NCBI RefSeq assembly: GCF_015222005.1 | Contig: NZ_JADFFL010000001.1 | Span: 843,108 to 907,107, forward strand | Reading direction: 5' to 3' | Length of the DNA: 64,000 nucleotides | Source: Mucilaginibacter myungsuensis | GTDB lineage: Bacteria; Bacteroidota; Bacteroidia; Sphingobacteriales; Sphingobacteriaceae | Shown: one piece after another, positions 32,501-39,524 of the stretch | How positions within the stretch are numbered: the first letter of the stretch is position 1 | How the letters are laid out: every line of letters starts with the position of its first letter | Notes under the pieces: generated by a model | The model's database searches: none | Seen by the model: the letters and a program-made list of their open reading frames with translations, nothing else | What the model was told of the DNA's origin: nothing | Position numbers and translations under genes: made by a program

Positions 32501-35196
32501 CCATCGGCGTTGTAAAAGTTAAAACTACCTTGCCCGGCTGCGTAAGTTTTCAGGTATGGATTCCAGTAAATGGTGGTCCGCATATCGGGCAGTTGTTTGG
32601 CGTTGCCAGGGCGATCATATTTAGGCGAATAGAATTCTCTTGCTTTGTTAAAACCTTTTGGCGTGGTGTTGACCATCGAAGGATTTAATTGCTTTCGGTC
32701 CTGAACGGCTTTAGTAAAAATGAGCAAAACCGGTTGGTCGCCTGTGCTTAACATCGACTTGACCGCCATGTTTGTGATTACTGCTTCTATCTTTATAATA
32801 TCAGTGCATTCTACATAGGAATTGTCAAAAACGCCCTCAGCTTCTTCTTTAGTTAACAATCGTCCGTTGAGAATAACACGAAAAGGCAAAGTACCACCGA
32901 TTACTTTTGCAGCGGGAAACCCTGTTGGTGTCATGGTAATATTCGGGATCGCGCCGGCAGCAAGAAACGTTCCTAACGAGCCGCGCTGTGCCATTTCTTT
33001 CTCATTTATCATCAATGTCCGATCTGCATGACCTTCGGGGATTCTAAGCGGACCTTGAAGTGCATAAACGTCCTTTTTATCCTTCGCCCCTCTGATATTC
33101 ACCTCCCGCAACTTATGCACCCTATCCATCCGGCCCATTTTGATATTCACCGCGTCCTGCTTTTTACCGGCCTCTATATAAGCCTTCAGCGCGCCGGGGA
33201 TGTTTGTGGACAGATCGCCGGGGTTAGGGTTTTTGGTCACCTTTTGTAAGGGAATACTGTCCAGGATCAGTTTCAAATTGTCGCCGTTCTTTTTGGTCCG
33301 CGCCTGCACCGCAAACTTGATGCTGTCGGTCAGGAAGATGCCATCAAATTTAAATTTGCCTTCGGCATCGGTAGTAGCAAATTTGGTTATCCTGGCTCTT
33401 GTTGATAATAAAGTTACGGATGCATCGGGCGCCGGGTTGCCGGTAAGTGTCTCCACTTTGCCCGATATGGCAATGCCGACGCTCTCGGCCGGATATTGGG
33501 ATACGGTTTTATTGTCGGACGTGGCCGAAATGGCATTTACAGCGTCCGGCTTTACGATATCCTGCCAAACAAACCTGCGGTAACCCTGGGTCAGCATAAG
33601 ATCATCAAGGGCGATGTTGGTCTGTTCGTCATCGTTCAGGAAATAGCGGTTGGGCTTTTCTACGTATCCTTTAATGTCCGATGTTAGCAGCAGGCTGGAG
33701 AAGATGCTGGTCTCGTCGCCTTCGTTAGATGGGATCTTGCTTTCATCTATCACCGATACCGAAAAATTGCCCGCAGTGTTTTTACCGCTGCCGTCTTTGG
33801 CCGTCAGGTTCATTACCACCTGCTCTTTGCTTTTGTAACTGCTTTTATTGGGTTTGATATCAAGGTTTAGTCTGTCATTACCTTTAATGAAGGCCACGCG
33901 CTCATTCAGCGGCGTGCCCGATGCATCGAACAGCGTGAACTGCGCTATCCCGCTCGAGAAAGCTTTCTTGTCCAACCATACCGATTTCATAGGCTGATCA
34001 ACAATAATATGGGTAGCAAAAATGGTCTCACCCCCTGATTGAACCATTAGGCCTACATTTCTTGGCTGGCTTGCCTGTAATTGCGTTGTGCTGATCCGTA
34101 CCGACACACTATCGGTACCCGGTTGGAATACGCTAAGCACATAGCCATTGTCATTCGCTTTCGGCAGCGGTATGTCCCTTACAGAACCATCCGAAAAGGT
34201 AACGTTAGCGGTATAGGCCTTCCCGGCTTCGGGCCTTAAAATAAAGTGGCCCATACCCACACTCGATGTGGAGAAAGACGTTACCTCTTTATTTTCGTTA
34301 TCGACTACCTTTCCGTTCACCTTCAGCCCCAAGCCATCTACGCCGACAGCCTTAAAAGCCACGCGACTGGTAACGCCGTTGACCATATTGCCACTCTCGG
34401 GGAACAATTGCACATCGTTTTGCGATAACGAAGCTTTGATGGGAAAGTCTTTAATGACCTCTTTATTACTGCTGTTATTTAAGGTAGTACGGATGTAAGC
34501 TCCGGCAAGATCTACCTTTCCTTCGTTAGCAATGTTGACCGAGACGTTGCCATTAGCGTCTGTCTTAGCACTTTTGATCCACACCACTTTTTTATCAATG
34601 ACGATGCGGTACAGGATATCCTTACCGGTTAAGGGTTTGCCTTGCTCGTCGCTATAGTTTAGGGTAGCGGTAAGCACTTGCTTGCCGTCGACCTCTTCAT
34701 ATAGATAGTCGGCTTTAGTTATGATACCATTGCTTGTCACCGAGCCAACCGTAAAGGTTTTATCAAAATACCATGCCTCGCCGGCGTTACGCATCCATTG
34801 GGTGTAAGCGCGGATACGATAGTTTCCATCCTGCAGGTCGTCGCCTAAAACCACATCGCCCATGACCATTCCGGTAGTGATGGGTAGCTTAAGATCGCGC
34901 ACTATAGAATCGCGCTCGTTGATCAGATCCACATAAAGCGCACCGCTCATGGCCGATAGCTGGTGTTTACTGCCGGTAGTGACGTAACCTTTAAACCAAA
35001 TGGTATCACCGAGGGCATAATAAGGTTTATCCAAATGCAGGTAAACTTTTTCCTGAGGTTTATCCGTCGCCCACTTTTGTAAAGCGGCGACTAATTTATC
35101 GATCGGATCATCGGCTGGTTTTGCGATGGTGAAGGCACATAGCGACAGTATTGCCATTAAGGCACCCACGATAGTATGTTTAGGTTGAAAAGCCAT
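29524..35196 (-). CDS. Giant MG2/carboxypeptidase-regulatory-like surface protein, internal duplication
   Basis: The 1890-residue protein has a signal peptide (about 1-25) and two homologous halves. Each half opens with an MG2 macroglobulin-like domain: KVYLHLDKPYYALGDTIWFK (about residue 50) and KVYMHTDKPYYNMGDTLWFK (about residue 965). Each then has further beta-sandwich domains, a CarboxypepD_reg-like domain, a TonB plug-like stretch and a closing ATLHWEPN or TIYWNPY domain. Family members in Bacteroidota usually have one such unit of roughly 800-950 residues, so this looks like a tandem duplication fused in frame. No thioester CGEQ motif is seen. It is likely periplasmic or surface-exposed, and its function is unknown. 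Confidence 0.85.
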   Translation of the reverse strand: MAFQPKHTIVGALMAILSLCAFTIAKPADDPIDKLVAALQKWATDKPQEKVYLHLDKPYYALGDTIWFKGYVTTGSKHQLSAMSGALYVDLINERDSIVRDLKLPITTGMVMGDVVLGDDLQDGNYRIRAYTQWMRNAGEAWYFDKTFTVGSVTSNGIITKADYLYEEVDGKQVLTATLNYSDEQGKPLTGKDILYRIVIDKKVVWIKSAKTDANGNVSVNIANEGKVDLAGAYIRTTLNNSSNKEVIKDFPIKASLSQNDVQLFPESGNMVNGVTSRVAFKAVGVDGLGLKVNGKVVDNENKEVTSFSTSSVGMGHFILRPEAGKAYTANVTFSDGSVRDIPLPKANDNGYVLSVFQPGTDSVSVRISTTQLQASQPRNVGLMVQSGGETIFATHIIVDQPMKSVWLDKKAFSSGIAQFTLFDASGTPLNERVAFIKGNDRLNLDIKPNKSSYKSKEQVVMNLTAKDGSGKNTAGNFSVSVIDESKIPSNEGDETSIFSSLLLTSDIKGYVEKPNRYFLNDDEQTNIALDDLMLTQGYRRFVWQDIVKPDAVNAISATSDNKTVSQYPAESVGIAISGKVETLTGNPAPDASVTLLSTRARITKFATTDAEGKFKFDGIFLTDSIKFAVQARTKKNGDNLKLILDSIPLQKVTKNPNPGDLSTNIPGALKAYIEAGKKQDAVNIKMGRMDRVHKLREVNIRGAKDKKDVYALQGPLRIPEGHADRTLMINEKEMAQRGSLGTFLAAGAIPNITMTPTGFPAAKVIGGTLPFRVILNGRLLTKEEAEGVFDNSYVECTDIIKIEAVITNMAVKSMLSTGDQPVLLIFTKAVQDRKQLNPSMVNTTPKGFNKAREFYSPKYDRPGNAKQLPDMRTTIYWNPYLKTYAAGQGSFNFYNADGPGTYRVTVEGINADGQLGRQVFRYQVDGDLADSAAIGPLRTIDDTQRVIAAALDKMRQKLPIEKVYMHTDKPYYNMGDTLWFKGYVTDAEGKPSRQSGLLYVELDNDSTEAVRRVSLKIKDGMASGQIPLTKAIFAEGGYTLRAYTNWMQNFGEDLVFNQRFYLGVPATNAWLVRSSAGIKRDGEKDRLDVDLKLNRADKGLSSLALKKVEVRIYEGKYYLHKEEMQTGVDGSIKFSKTLKDKLDGRNLRLQIKSLEPEDNEKTVQVPLRINRSQKTDLQFLPESGSMVAGLRSTVGFKAIGEDGKSSPVAGEVQDSKGNKVADFITLHGGMGSFEFTPKKGDTYTARIIQPEGIEQTYSLPKASERGIVLHIDNDETADQLKVSIAASSNLTSIVAASTDSAYYLIGTSGGRIYYSEKAALSGPAISIDKKLFPTGIAKFTLFKGKRPLNQRLVFVDNKEQLNISIIANKPKYAKRDSVGMELTITDKSGLPVQGSFSLAVTDDSQVKPDSVQNFGMAASLLLNSELKGDIEDPGYYLTRKDKQAWAALDNLLLTQGWAAYDWKEVFEHKDPAYKAEQDIEVTGRVVNLANKPVPNTEVIISSQRPSFVTSTQTDFNGRYSFNKLPRIDSGSFFLQANNKNGKARAFGGISVEKFKPMPVPETIRKAVLPWYVNSDTTQLNYVKRVGQQVDFSNMKGQGTLLRNVNIKTVKVIKNSHNRNGPGRQDLVFDEKDIKESAVMNLWQLLRQKLPGITVTTLKEVPTLKLGRHMVVILMDGGGLPIQLNIPYRVDDLIDEISQYQIANFKGMEVMWSDKHVTKYFRPKNDWIMRSFKGQDINKQLDEFKQGGDVERWFYIPGNEPSYLDRRANLYSNVTPEIAIIEITTGNGAGWFKNRAPSAVTYRPLPLMVPQQFYRPKYKANGKPAGMPDYRATLHWEPNIFTDANGKAKISFYTSDLPANYTINIQGITPDGAIGGAVRELNKDVKQASQ

Positions 35197-35522
35197 TGGA
35201 CGATAATGTTAGGGTTGATGCAGGGGCAAGGCAATAGTAGCTATAAAAATTTACAGATCAGCAAATTTTTGTTGATATTTTTAATATAAATTACTGTAAA
35301 CAAGACACTTATTACACCCATTTTCAATTGTCGATATTACATTTGTTATCAATATCTTAACGATCGCCTTATATTTTTAATAACCGGGCAATAAAGCGGC
35401 CCGGATGGTGACAGGTTAATTTAAACAGTTTAAAAGACAGTTAGTAGATATTAAGATCGTCCCTTACTACAGGCGTGCTTTTTTATAGATGCACAATATT
35501 AAAAAGATGATTATTTTGCAGG
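35197..35522. other. 326-bp divergent intergenic region
   Basis: This AT-rich gap separates the divergent 1890-residue protein gene and the papain-fold gene and must contain both promoters. TGATTATTTTGC (about 35509-35520) is close to a TAnnTTTG box just before the plus-strand ATG. No gene, strong hairpin or repeat is evident. Confidence 0.45.
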
Positions 35523-36176
35523 ATGTTAAGATCATTAAAAAACCTCTTCGCCCTTATCGCGACCCTTTGTGTATGCCAGGCAGCGTTCTCGCAAGATAAC
35601 GCCAACATTATCCGGATAGCCGACAAAACCTTTTCGGTCGGTACTTATGCCCGACCTTTCAGAATGGAAAAAATGACCATCACCGACCCTGACACAGGCC
35701 CGTTCTGGAATTGGGCTGTTTGTATAGAAATGTGCCTGAATTATGCAGGGTTAAATGTATCGCAAGATCAGGTGATGAGCTTGGTGAACGGCACACCTAA
35801 AGAACCTTTGGGCACGCCGTCCGATCTTACTTTCGCCATCAACAAGACCACACCGCCTGCCTGGGGGAAACCATCAAAGATATATTGCGCCATTGCCAAT
35901 GTTGACCCTGACGTGATCTTTGACGAACTGCATGCAGGCAGGCCAATGATCATGGGAACCGGGGGTGTAGGCACCGAAGGTACAGCTTATATGATCACCG
36001 CAATGCAATACACCATCAATTACGATACTGCAGGTAATATGACTGGTATCACGCCTGTATCGATCACTCTGCGCGACCCCTGGCCCAACGGTAAAACCAG
36101 CCAAAACTATATTTGGAATGATTTTTTAGCCATCAAGGCATCACTATATACGATCAAAGTAGAGTTTAAAAAGTAG
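35523..36176 (+). CDS. Secreted papain-like (C39-type) fold protein lacking catalytic residues
   Basis: The 217-residue protein has a signal peptide (cleavage near AFSQ, 24). GPFWNWAVCIEMCLNYAGL (59-77) lines up with the NWCWAA active-site helix of papain-like/C39 peptidases, but the catalytic Cys position is Asn63. Downstream, GTAYMITAMQY (153-163) lines up with the GHAVVITGY strand, with Thr154 in place of the catalytic His. The third segment, VSITLRDPWPN, keeps the Asp185 expected in this fold. The protein therefore appears to be a pseudo-peptidase, possibly a binding protein. Cys67 and Cys71 remain nearby, and a shifted active site cannot be excluded. Confidence 0.65.
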   Translation: MLRSLKNLFALIATLCVCQAAFSQDNANIIRIADKTFSVGTYARPFRMEKMTITDPDTGPFWNWAVCIEMCLNYAGLNVSQDQVMSLVNGTPKEPLGTPSDLTFAINKTTPPAWGKPSKIYCAIANVDPDVIFDELHAGRPMIMGTGGVGTEGTAYMITAMQYTINYDTAGNMTGITPVSITLRDPWPNGKTSQNYIWNDFLAIKASLYTIKVEFKK

Positions 36177-36189
36177 GCAGGCGTATTGT

Positions 36190-36272
36190 TCATAGATCAT
36201 AGTTGATGGTTCATGGTTTTAGCATTTCCGTGCTTACCATCCCCTGATCGGTGAATCGGCAACCATGAACCG
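36190..36272. repeat. Inverted repeat of the CATGAAC heptamer family
   Basis: GATGGTTCATGG (about 36206-36217) and AACCATGAACCG (36261-36272) are inverted copies of the heptamer found in the 45307-45376 array. They flank a 43-bp spacer directly upstream of the radical SAM promoter. Confidence 0.6.
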
Positions 36273-36283
36273 TACAAAATCTG

Positions 36284-36291
36284 TATCTTTG
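36284..36291 (+). promoter_or_regulatory. -7 box TATCTTTG immediately before the radical SAM gene
   Basis: This exact TAnnTTTG box ends 7 bp before the ATG at 36299. Transcription would start at or within a base or two of the start codon, so the mRNA would be leaderless or nearly so. Confidence 0.55.
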
Positions 36292-36298
36292 CCGTATT

Positions 36299-37270
36299 AT
36301 GATGCTTACAAATTCGTCGGGGGCGCAGTGGGAAAAGGGCTATAACAATTATGGCCCCTGGTTGAAAAGGAAATATAACGGCGAACGCGTTTTTAAAGTG
36401 ATCGTAGATGGTGGCTTTACCTGCCCGAACCGCGATGGCAGCAAAGGATATGGCGGTTGCACCTATTGCAACGTAGATTCGTTTACGCCATCCGTAGCCC
36501 GGCAGGCTCCTTCCCTGCGCGAGCAGGTGATCCAGGGAATGGAACGTGCCCGCCGTGGCAACAAAGCCGATAAGTTTATCATTTATTTTCAGCCCAATAC
36601 CAATACCTATGCCCCTACCCATTATCTGAAAATGATGTATGACGAGGCGCTGAGCATCGAACCCGAGAACATCGTCGGCCTGTCTGTAGGTACCCGCCCG
36701 GATTGCATAGATGCGGAAAAGATAGCCTTGCTTGAAAGCTATACCGATCGCTTTGATGTGGATCTGGAGATGGGCATGGAGAGCATCTATAACGATACCC
36801 TTGGCCAGATCAACCGCGGCTGTACCCATGATGACCTGATCAAAGCTTTAGAATTGGTTAAGAACAGCAAGCTTGATATTTGCGTACACACCATTTTTGG
36901 CCTGCCCGGCGAGAGCAAAGAAATGATGCTGAAATATGCTGACGAGATAAACCGTTTCCCGCAGATCAAATTTGTAAAGTTCCACCACCTGCACATTGTA
37001 GAGGGTTCGGTAATGGGCGTGAAATACAAACGCGAGCCATTCAAATTATTCTCGTTAGATGAATATGCCGACTTCGTGTGCGACATTTTACCGTTGGTCC
37101 GTCCTGATGTGGTGATCCAACGCTTGTTCGGTATATCAGACTGGGATCTGCTGATCGCGCCTAACTGGGGATTAAAAAAATCGGAGATACAGTATTTTAT
37201 CGATCAACGCATTTTAGAGCGTGGCGTTGTACAAGGTAGCGCTTGGCAAGTTCCCGAATTAGTGATCTAA
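36299..37270 (+). CDS. TIGR01212-type (YhcC-like) radical SAM protein
   Basis: The 323-residue protein has the family motif CPNRDGSKGYGGCTYC. The Cys residues 42, 54 and 57 hold a 4Fe-4S cluster, with the unusual C-x11-C-x2-C spacing of this group rather than CxxxCxxC. ARQAPSLREQVIQGM, YFQPNTNTYAP and VDLEMGMESI are also typical. The family is related to Elp3-like radical SAM enzymes and its reaction is not established. The start may be the first or second of two adjacent ATG codons. Confidence 0.92.
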   Translation: MMLTNSSGAQWEKGYNNYGPWLKRKYNGERVFKVIVDGGFTCPNRDGSKGYGGCTYCNVDSFTPSVARQAPSLREQVIQGMERARRGNKADKFIIYFQPNTNTYAPTHYLKMMYDEALSIEPENIVGLSVGTRPDCIDAEKIALLESYTDRFDVDLEMGMESIYNDTLGQINRGCTHDDLIKALELVKNSKLDICVHTIFGLPGESKEMMLKYADEINRFPQIKFVKFHHLHIVEGSVMGVKYKREPFKLFSLDEYADFVCDILPLVRPDVVIQRLFGISDWDLLIAPNWGLKKSEIQYFIDQRILERGVVQGSAWQVPELVI

Positions 37271-37616
37271 ATTACCTTCCTCCAGCGCCTCTATCAAAAA
37301 TATCAAATTTCTGACCGATAATATCTGTAATTAATAGTTACAGCGTTCAACTATATCTTATTTAAATTATAATACCTGAGTGTATTTTTTGCGGCTACTG
37401 TAAAGCTAACGGTAGAACATAGCTTCAAATATCGTATATCTTATTATAGTTAACCTATAGGTAATTGCAAAAAATTTGCATGGTAATAACTATAAAGATC
37501 TATATTGTGATGCGAAAGAAACTTTATACGCAACCGTCGTACAGAAAGTTATTTTGTAACAAACTACTTACACAAAATCGTAACTATAAAAAACTTAAAC
37601 AATATCTTATAAATAT
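37271..37616. other. 346-bp AT-rich leader region upstream of the actin-like gene
   Basis: No gene is supported here. It contains an inverted repeat TGCAAA-AAA-TTTGCA (37466-37480) and near matches to the -7 box (GTATTTTTTG at about 37382-37391, TTATTTTG at about 37548). A stop codon (37596-37598) lies in frame just before the start of the next gene, so that protein cannot extend upstream into this region. Confidence 0.5.
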
Positions 37617-38633
37617 ATGCTTCTATCCCGATCTTTTTCGAGCTTAATAGAAAACAATAACACCAATCTTAACAACACAGCAGCCGACCTGCTGAACGGC
37701 TTAAAGGTATTTCACAACAACCAATGGTACATTTGTGGAAACCTGGCACTGACCGAAGGGCAAGCACCGCACAAGCTGATCAACTCGTCGCCAAACGATA
37801 TGGATTATCAGTTGCTGACCAAAGCGGCCATGCTGTTGGTTGCGGATAGTGTGGAACAACCGGTGACCATTACTACCGGCTTTCCGTATGCTACCTACCG
37901 TATCTACAAAGATGCCGCGATCGAGCATCTGAAAAAGACGCATGTGTTAGAGTACGATTCATCAACTTTTGGCAGTGCAGGCAAAAAAACCAAAATGCTG
38001 GACGTTGGGAACGTGGATGTGATCCCCGAGATCGTTGGCTGTTCTATCGCCCTGCGTAAAGGCGAAGAAAAAGCAAGCGGTAATTTCTTTATCCTGAGCT
38101 GTGGCTTCGGCACGTTCGAGTCTATCTTAAGTACCGATGCCGGTGTGATAGAGCAAAGTATGATCAGTACCCACGGTTTGCGCTACGCGATCAACTTCAT
38201 GATCAACGAGCTATCGAACAAACACTACCTGGGTTTCCGCACAGCGCACACATTGGATGAGGCTTTCCAAAAAGGATCGCTTTACATCGACAAAAAGAAT
38301 GTCGATGTCCGCGAGATCCGTCGTAACGCATTGAAAGCTTATTACAGCGAGGTTATCTCTCCTGCCCTGCGCAACGTGATCACTGATAAGAACCTTACCC
38401 GTACCAACAAAGTTTACCTGTGCGGTGGCGGTATGTACTATCAAGATCTGGTAGACTGCTTCTCGGCCGAATTTGGCGAGATCTTGCAAATGGAGGTAGT
38501 TAGTGACCCGGCATCATTGGCCAGTAAAGGTTACGCGCTAAACTCGCACCGCCTGTCGGGCAATGCAAGGGCTTCTGTAGGTATCGACATCGGTAACTCT
38601 ACTACAGTGGTTACCAGCATTGATAATGGATAA
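37617..38633 (+). CDS. Actin-like (ParM/Alp-type ASKHA) protein, apparently circularly permuted
   Basis: The 338-residue protein follows the actin-like pattern but out of order. Residues 28-110 (GLKVFHNNQWYICGNLA, VTITTGFPYATY) match the part that normally follows the phosphate-1 hairpin in ParM/Ta0583-type proteins. NFFILSCGFGTFES (156-169) sits where phosphate-2 belongs and lacks its Asp. VYLCGGGMYYQDL (266-278) is the adenosine motif, and DPASLASKGYAL (297-308) the usual C-terminal segment. The phosphate-1 motif VGIDIGNSTTVV (321-332) then comes last, six residues before the stop. An in-frame stop upstream rules out a longer N-terminus. A bactofilin gene follows after 16 bp. It may form filaments; that is inference. 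Confidence 0.82.
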   Translation: MLLSRSFSSLIENNNTNLNNTAADLLNGLKVFHNNQWYICGNLALTEGQAPHKLINSSPNDMDYQLLTKAAMLLVADSVEQPVTITTGFPYATYRIYKDAAIEHLKKTHVLEYDSSTFGSAGKKTKMLDVGNVDVIPEIVGCSIALRKGEEKASGNFFILSCGFGTFESILSTDAGVIEQSMISTHGLRYAINFMINELSNKHYLGFRTAHTLDEAFQKGSLYIDKKNVDVREIRRNALKAYYSEVISPALRNVITDKNLTRTNKVYLCGGGMYYQDLVDCFSAEFGEILQMEVVSDPASLASKGYALNSHRLSGNARASVGIDIGNSTTVVTSIDNG

Positions 38634-38649
38634 GATCTGACGTAGAGAT

Positions 38650-39426
38650 ATGCTCAAGTTATTTAAAAGAGGGGCTGAAAAGCCCCTTATTGTTTCGAAC
38701 ATAGCCGGTTTGGCAAGCAACGGTACCGAGTATTTTGCTCAGGACCTGATCTTACTGAACGAGCCGCTTAACGGTACCCTTTACGGCGCCGGGCAGATCC
38801 TTATTGAAGTTGACGGAAAACTTACCGGCAACGTAACAGGTAAGGTATGCATCATTAGCGGGGCTGTAAAAGGGAACATTGTAGCTACCGAGCAATTGCT
38901 GATACGCAATACAGCGATCATCACGGGCAATATCAGCGCTCCCGATATCGATATCGAGGCCGGCGCTAAAGTAAGCGGCAAAGTAAAGATCGGCACTGAT
39001 ATTTACGCCATTGTTGAACTGACCGAAAAACTAAAGAATAATTTACCTACCGACGAGATCCCCCAAAAGCTAAAGATCGCCCCCGATGCGGTATCTATTA
39101 CCGGGCGTGCCGATGAACAGGCAAAGGGCCAGGTACAAAAAAATGGCATCAGCAAGCCGTCTGCGGCCAGGTCTGTCGCTCAGGACGAAATCCCTCCTGT
39201 TACCCGAAAAAAACAAACAGTTGCTGCGGCCGCTGTATATGCCGGCGTAGCCAGCGACGAAACCAATTTGGTACCCGAGGTAAAAAAACGACCGGTATCA
39301 GCTGCGCCTACCAATGAAGCGGAAATTACATCTGTAGTGACCGAACGTCCCGCTCCTTCGCCTCTCAAGGCCCCTGCCCCCAGCAAGTCAAATGCCGGCG
39401 AAGAAGCCGGTGAAAAATGGTGGTAA
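38650..39426 (+). CDS. Bactofilin (polymer-forming cytoskeletal protein)
   Basis: The 258-residue protein has a central bactofilin beta-helix (about 35-120) made of short hydrophobic/glycine turns such as PLNGTLYGAGQILIEVDGKL, TGNVTGKVCIISGAVKG and SGKVKIGTD. A short N-terminus (MLKLFKRG) may touch the membrane, as in other bactofilins. The C-terminal half (about 150-258) is Ala/Pro/Lys-rich and probably disordered, longer than in minimal bactofilins of about 120-150 residues. Bactofilins form nucleotide-free filaments involved in cell shape and localisation. It is encoded 16 bp after the actin-like gene, so the two are very likely co-expressed. Confidence 0.92.
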   Translation: MLKLFKRGAEKPLIVSNIAGLASNGTEYFAQDLILLNEPLNGTLYGAGQILIEVDGKLTGNVTGKVCIISGAVKGNIVATEQLLIRNTAIITGNISAPDIDIEAGAKVSGKVKIGTDIYAIVELTEKLKNNLPTDEIPQKLKIAPDAVSITGRADEQAKGQVQKNGISKPSAARSVAQDEIPPVTRKKQTVAAAAVYAGVASDETNLVPEVKKRPVSAAPTNEAEITSVVTERPAPSPLKAPAPSKSNAGEEAGEKWW

Positions 39427-39524
39427 AGATCACACGAAATACATTTTGGGGCTTGTTACAGCGTTATATTTTTCGTATATTAGCATTTACGATATTAATT
39501 GTTGAATTAATATAGCTACAGCCT

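Noticed and set aside
37465..37647. 60-codon frame upstream of the actin-like gene
   Set aside because: Basic, low-quality composition, overlaps the start of the actin-like gene in another frame, no motif; it does not contain a phosphate-1 motif that would restore a normal actin order.
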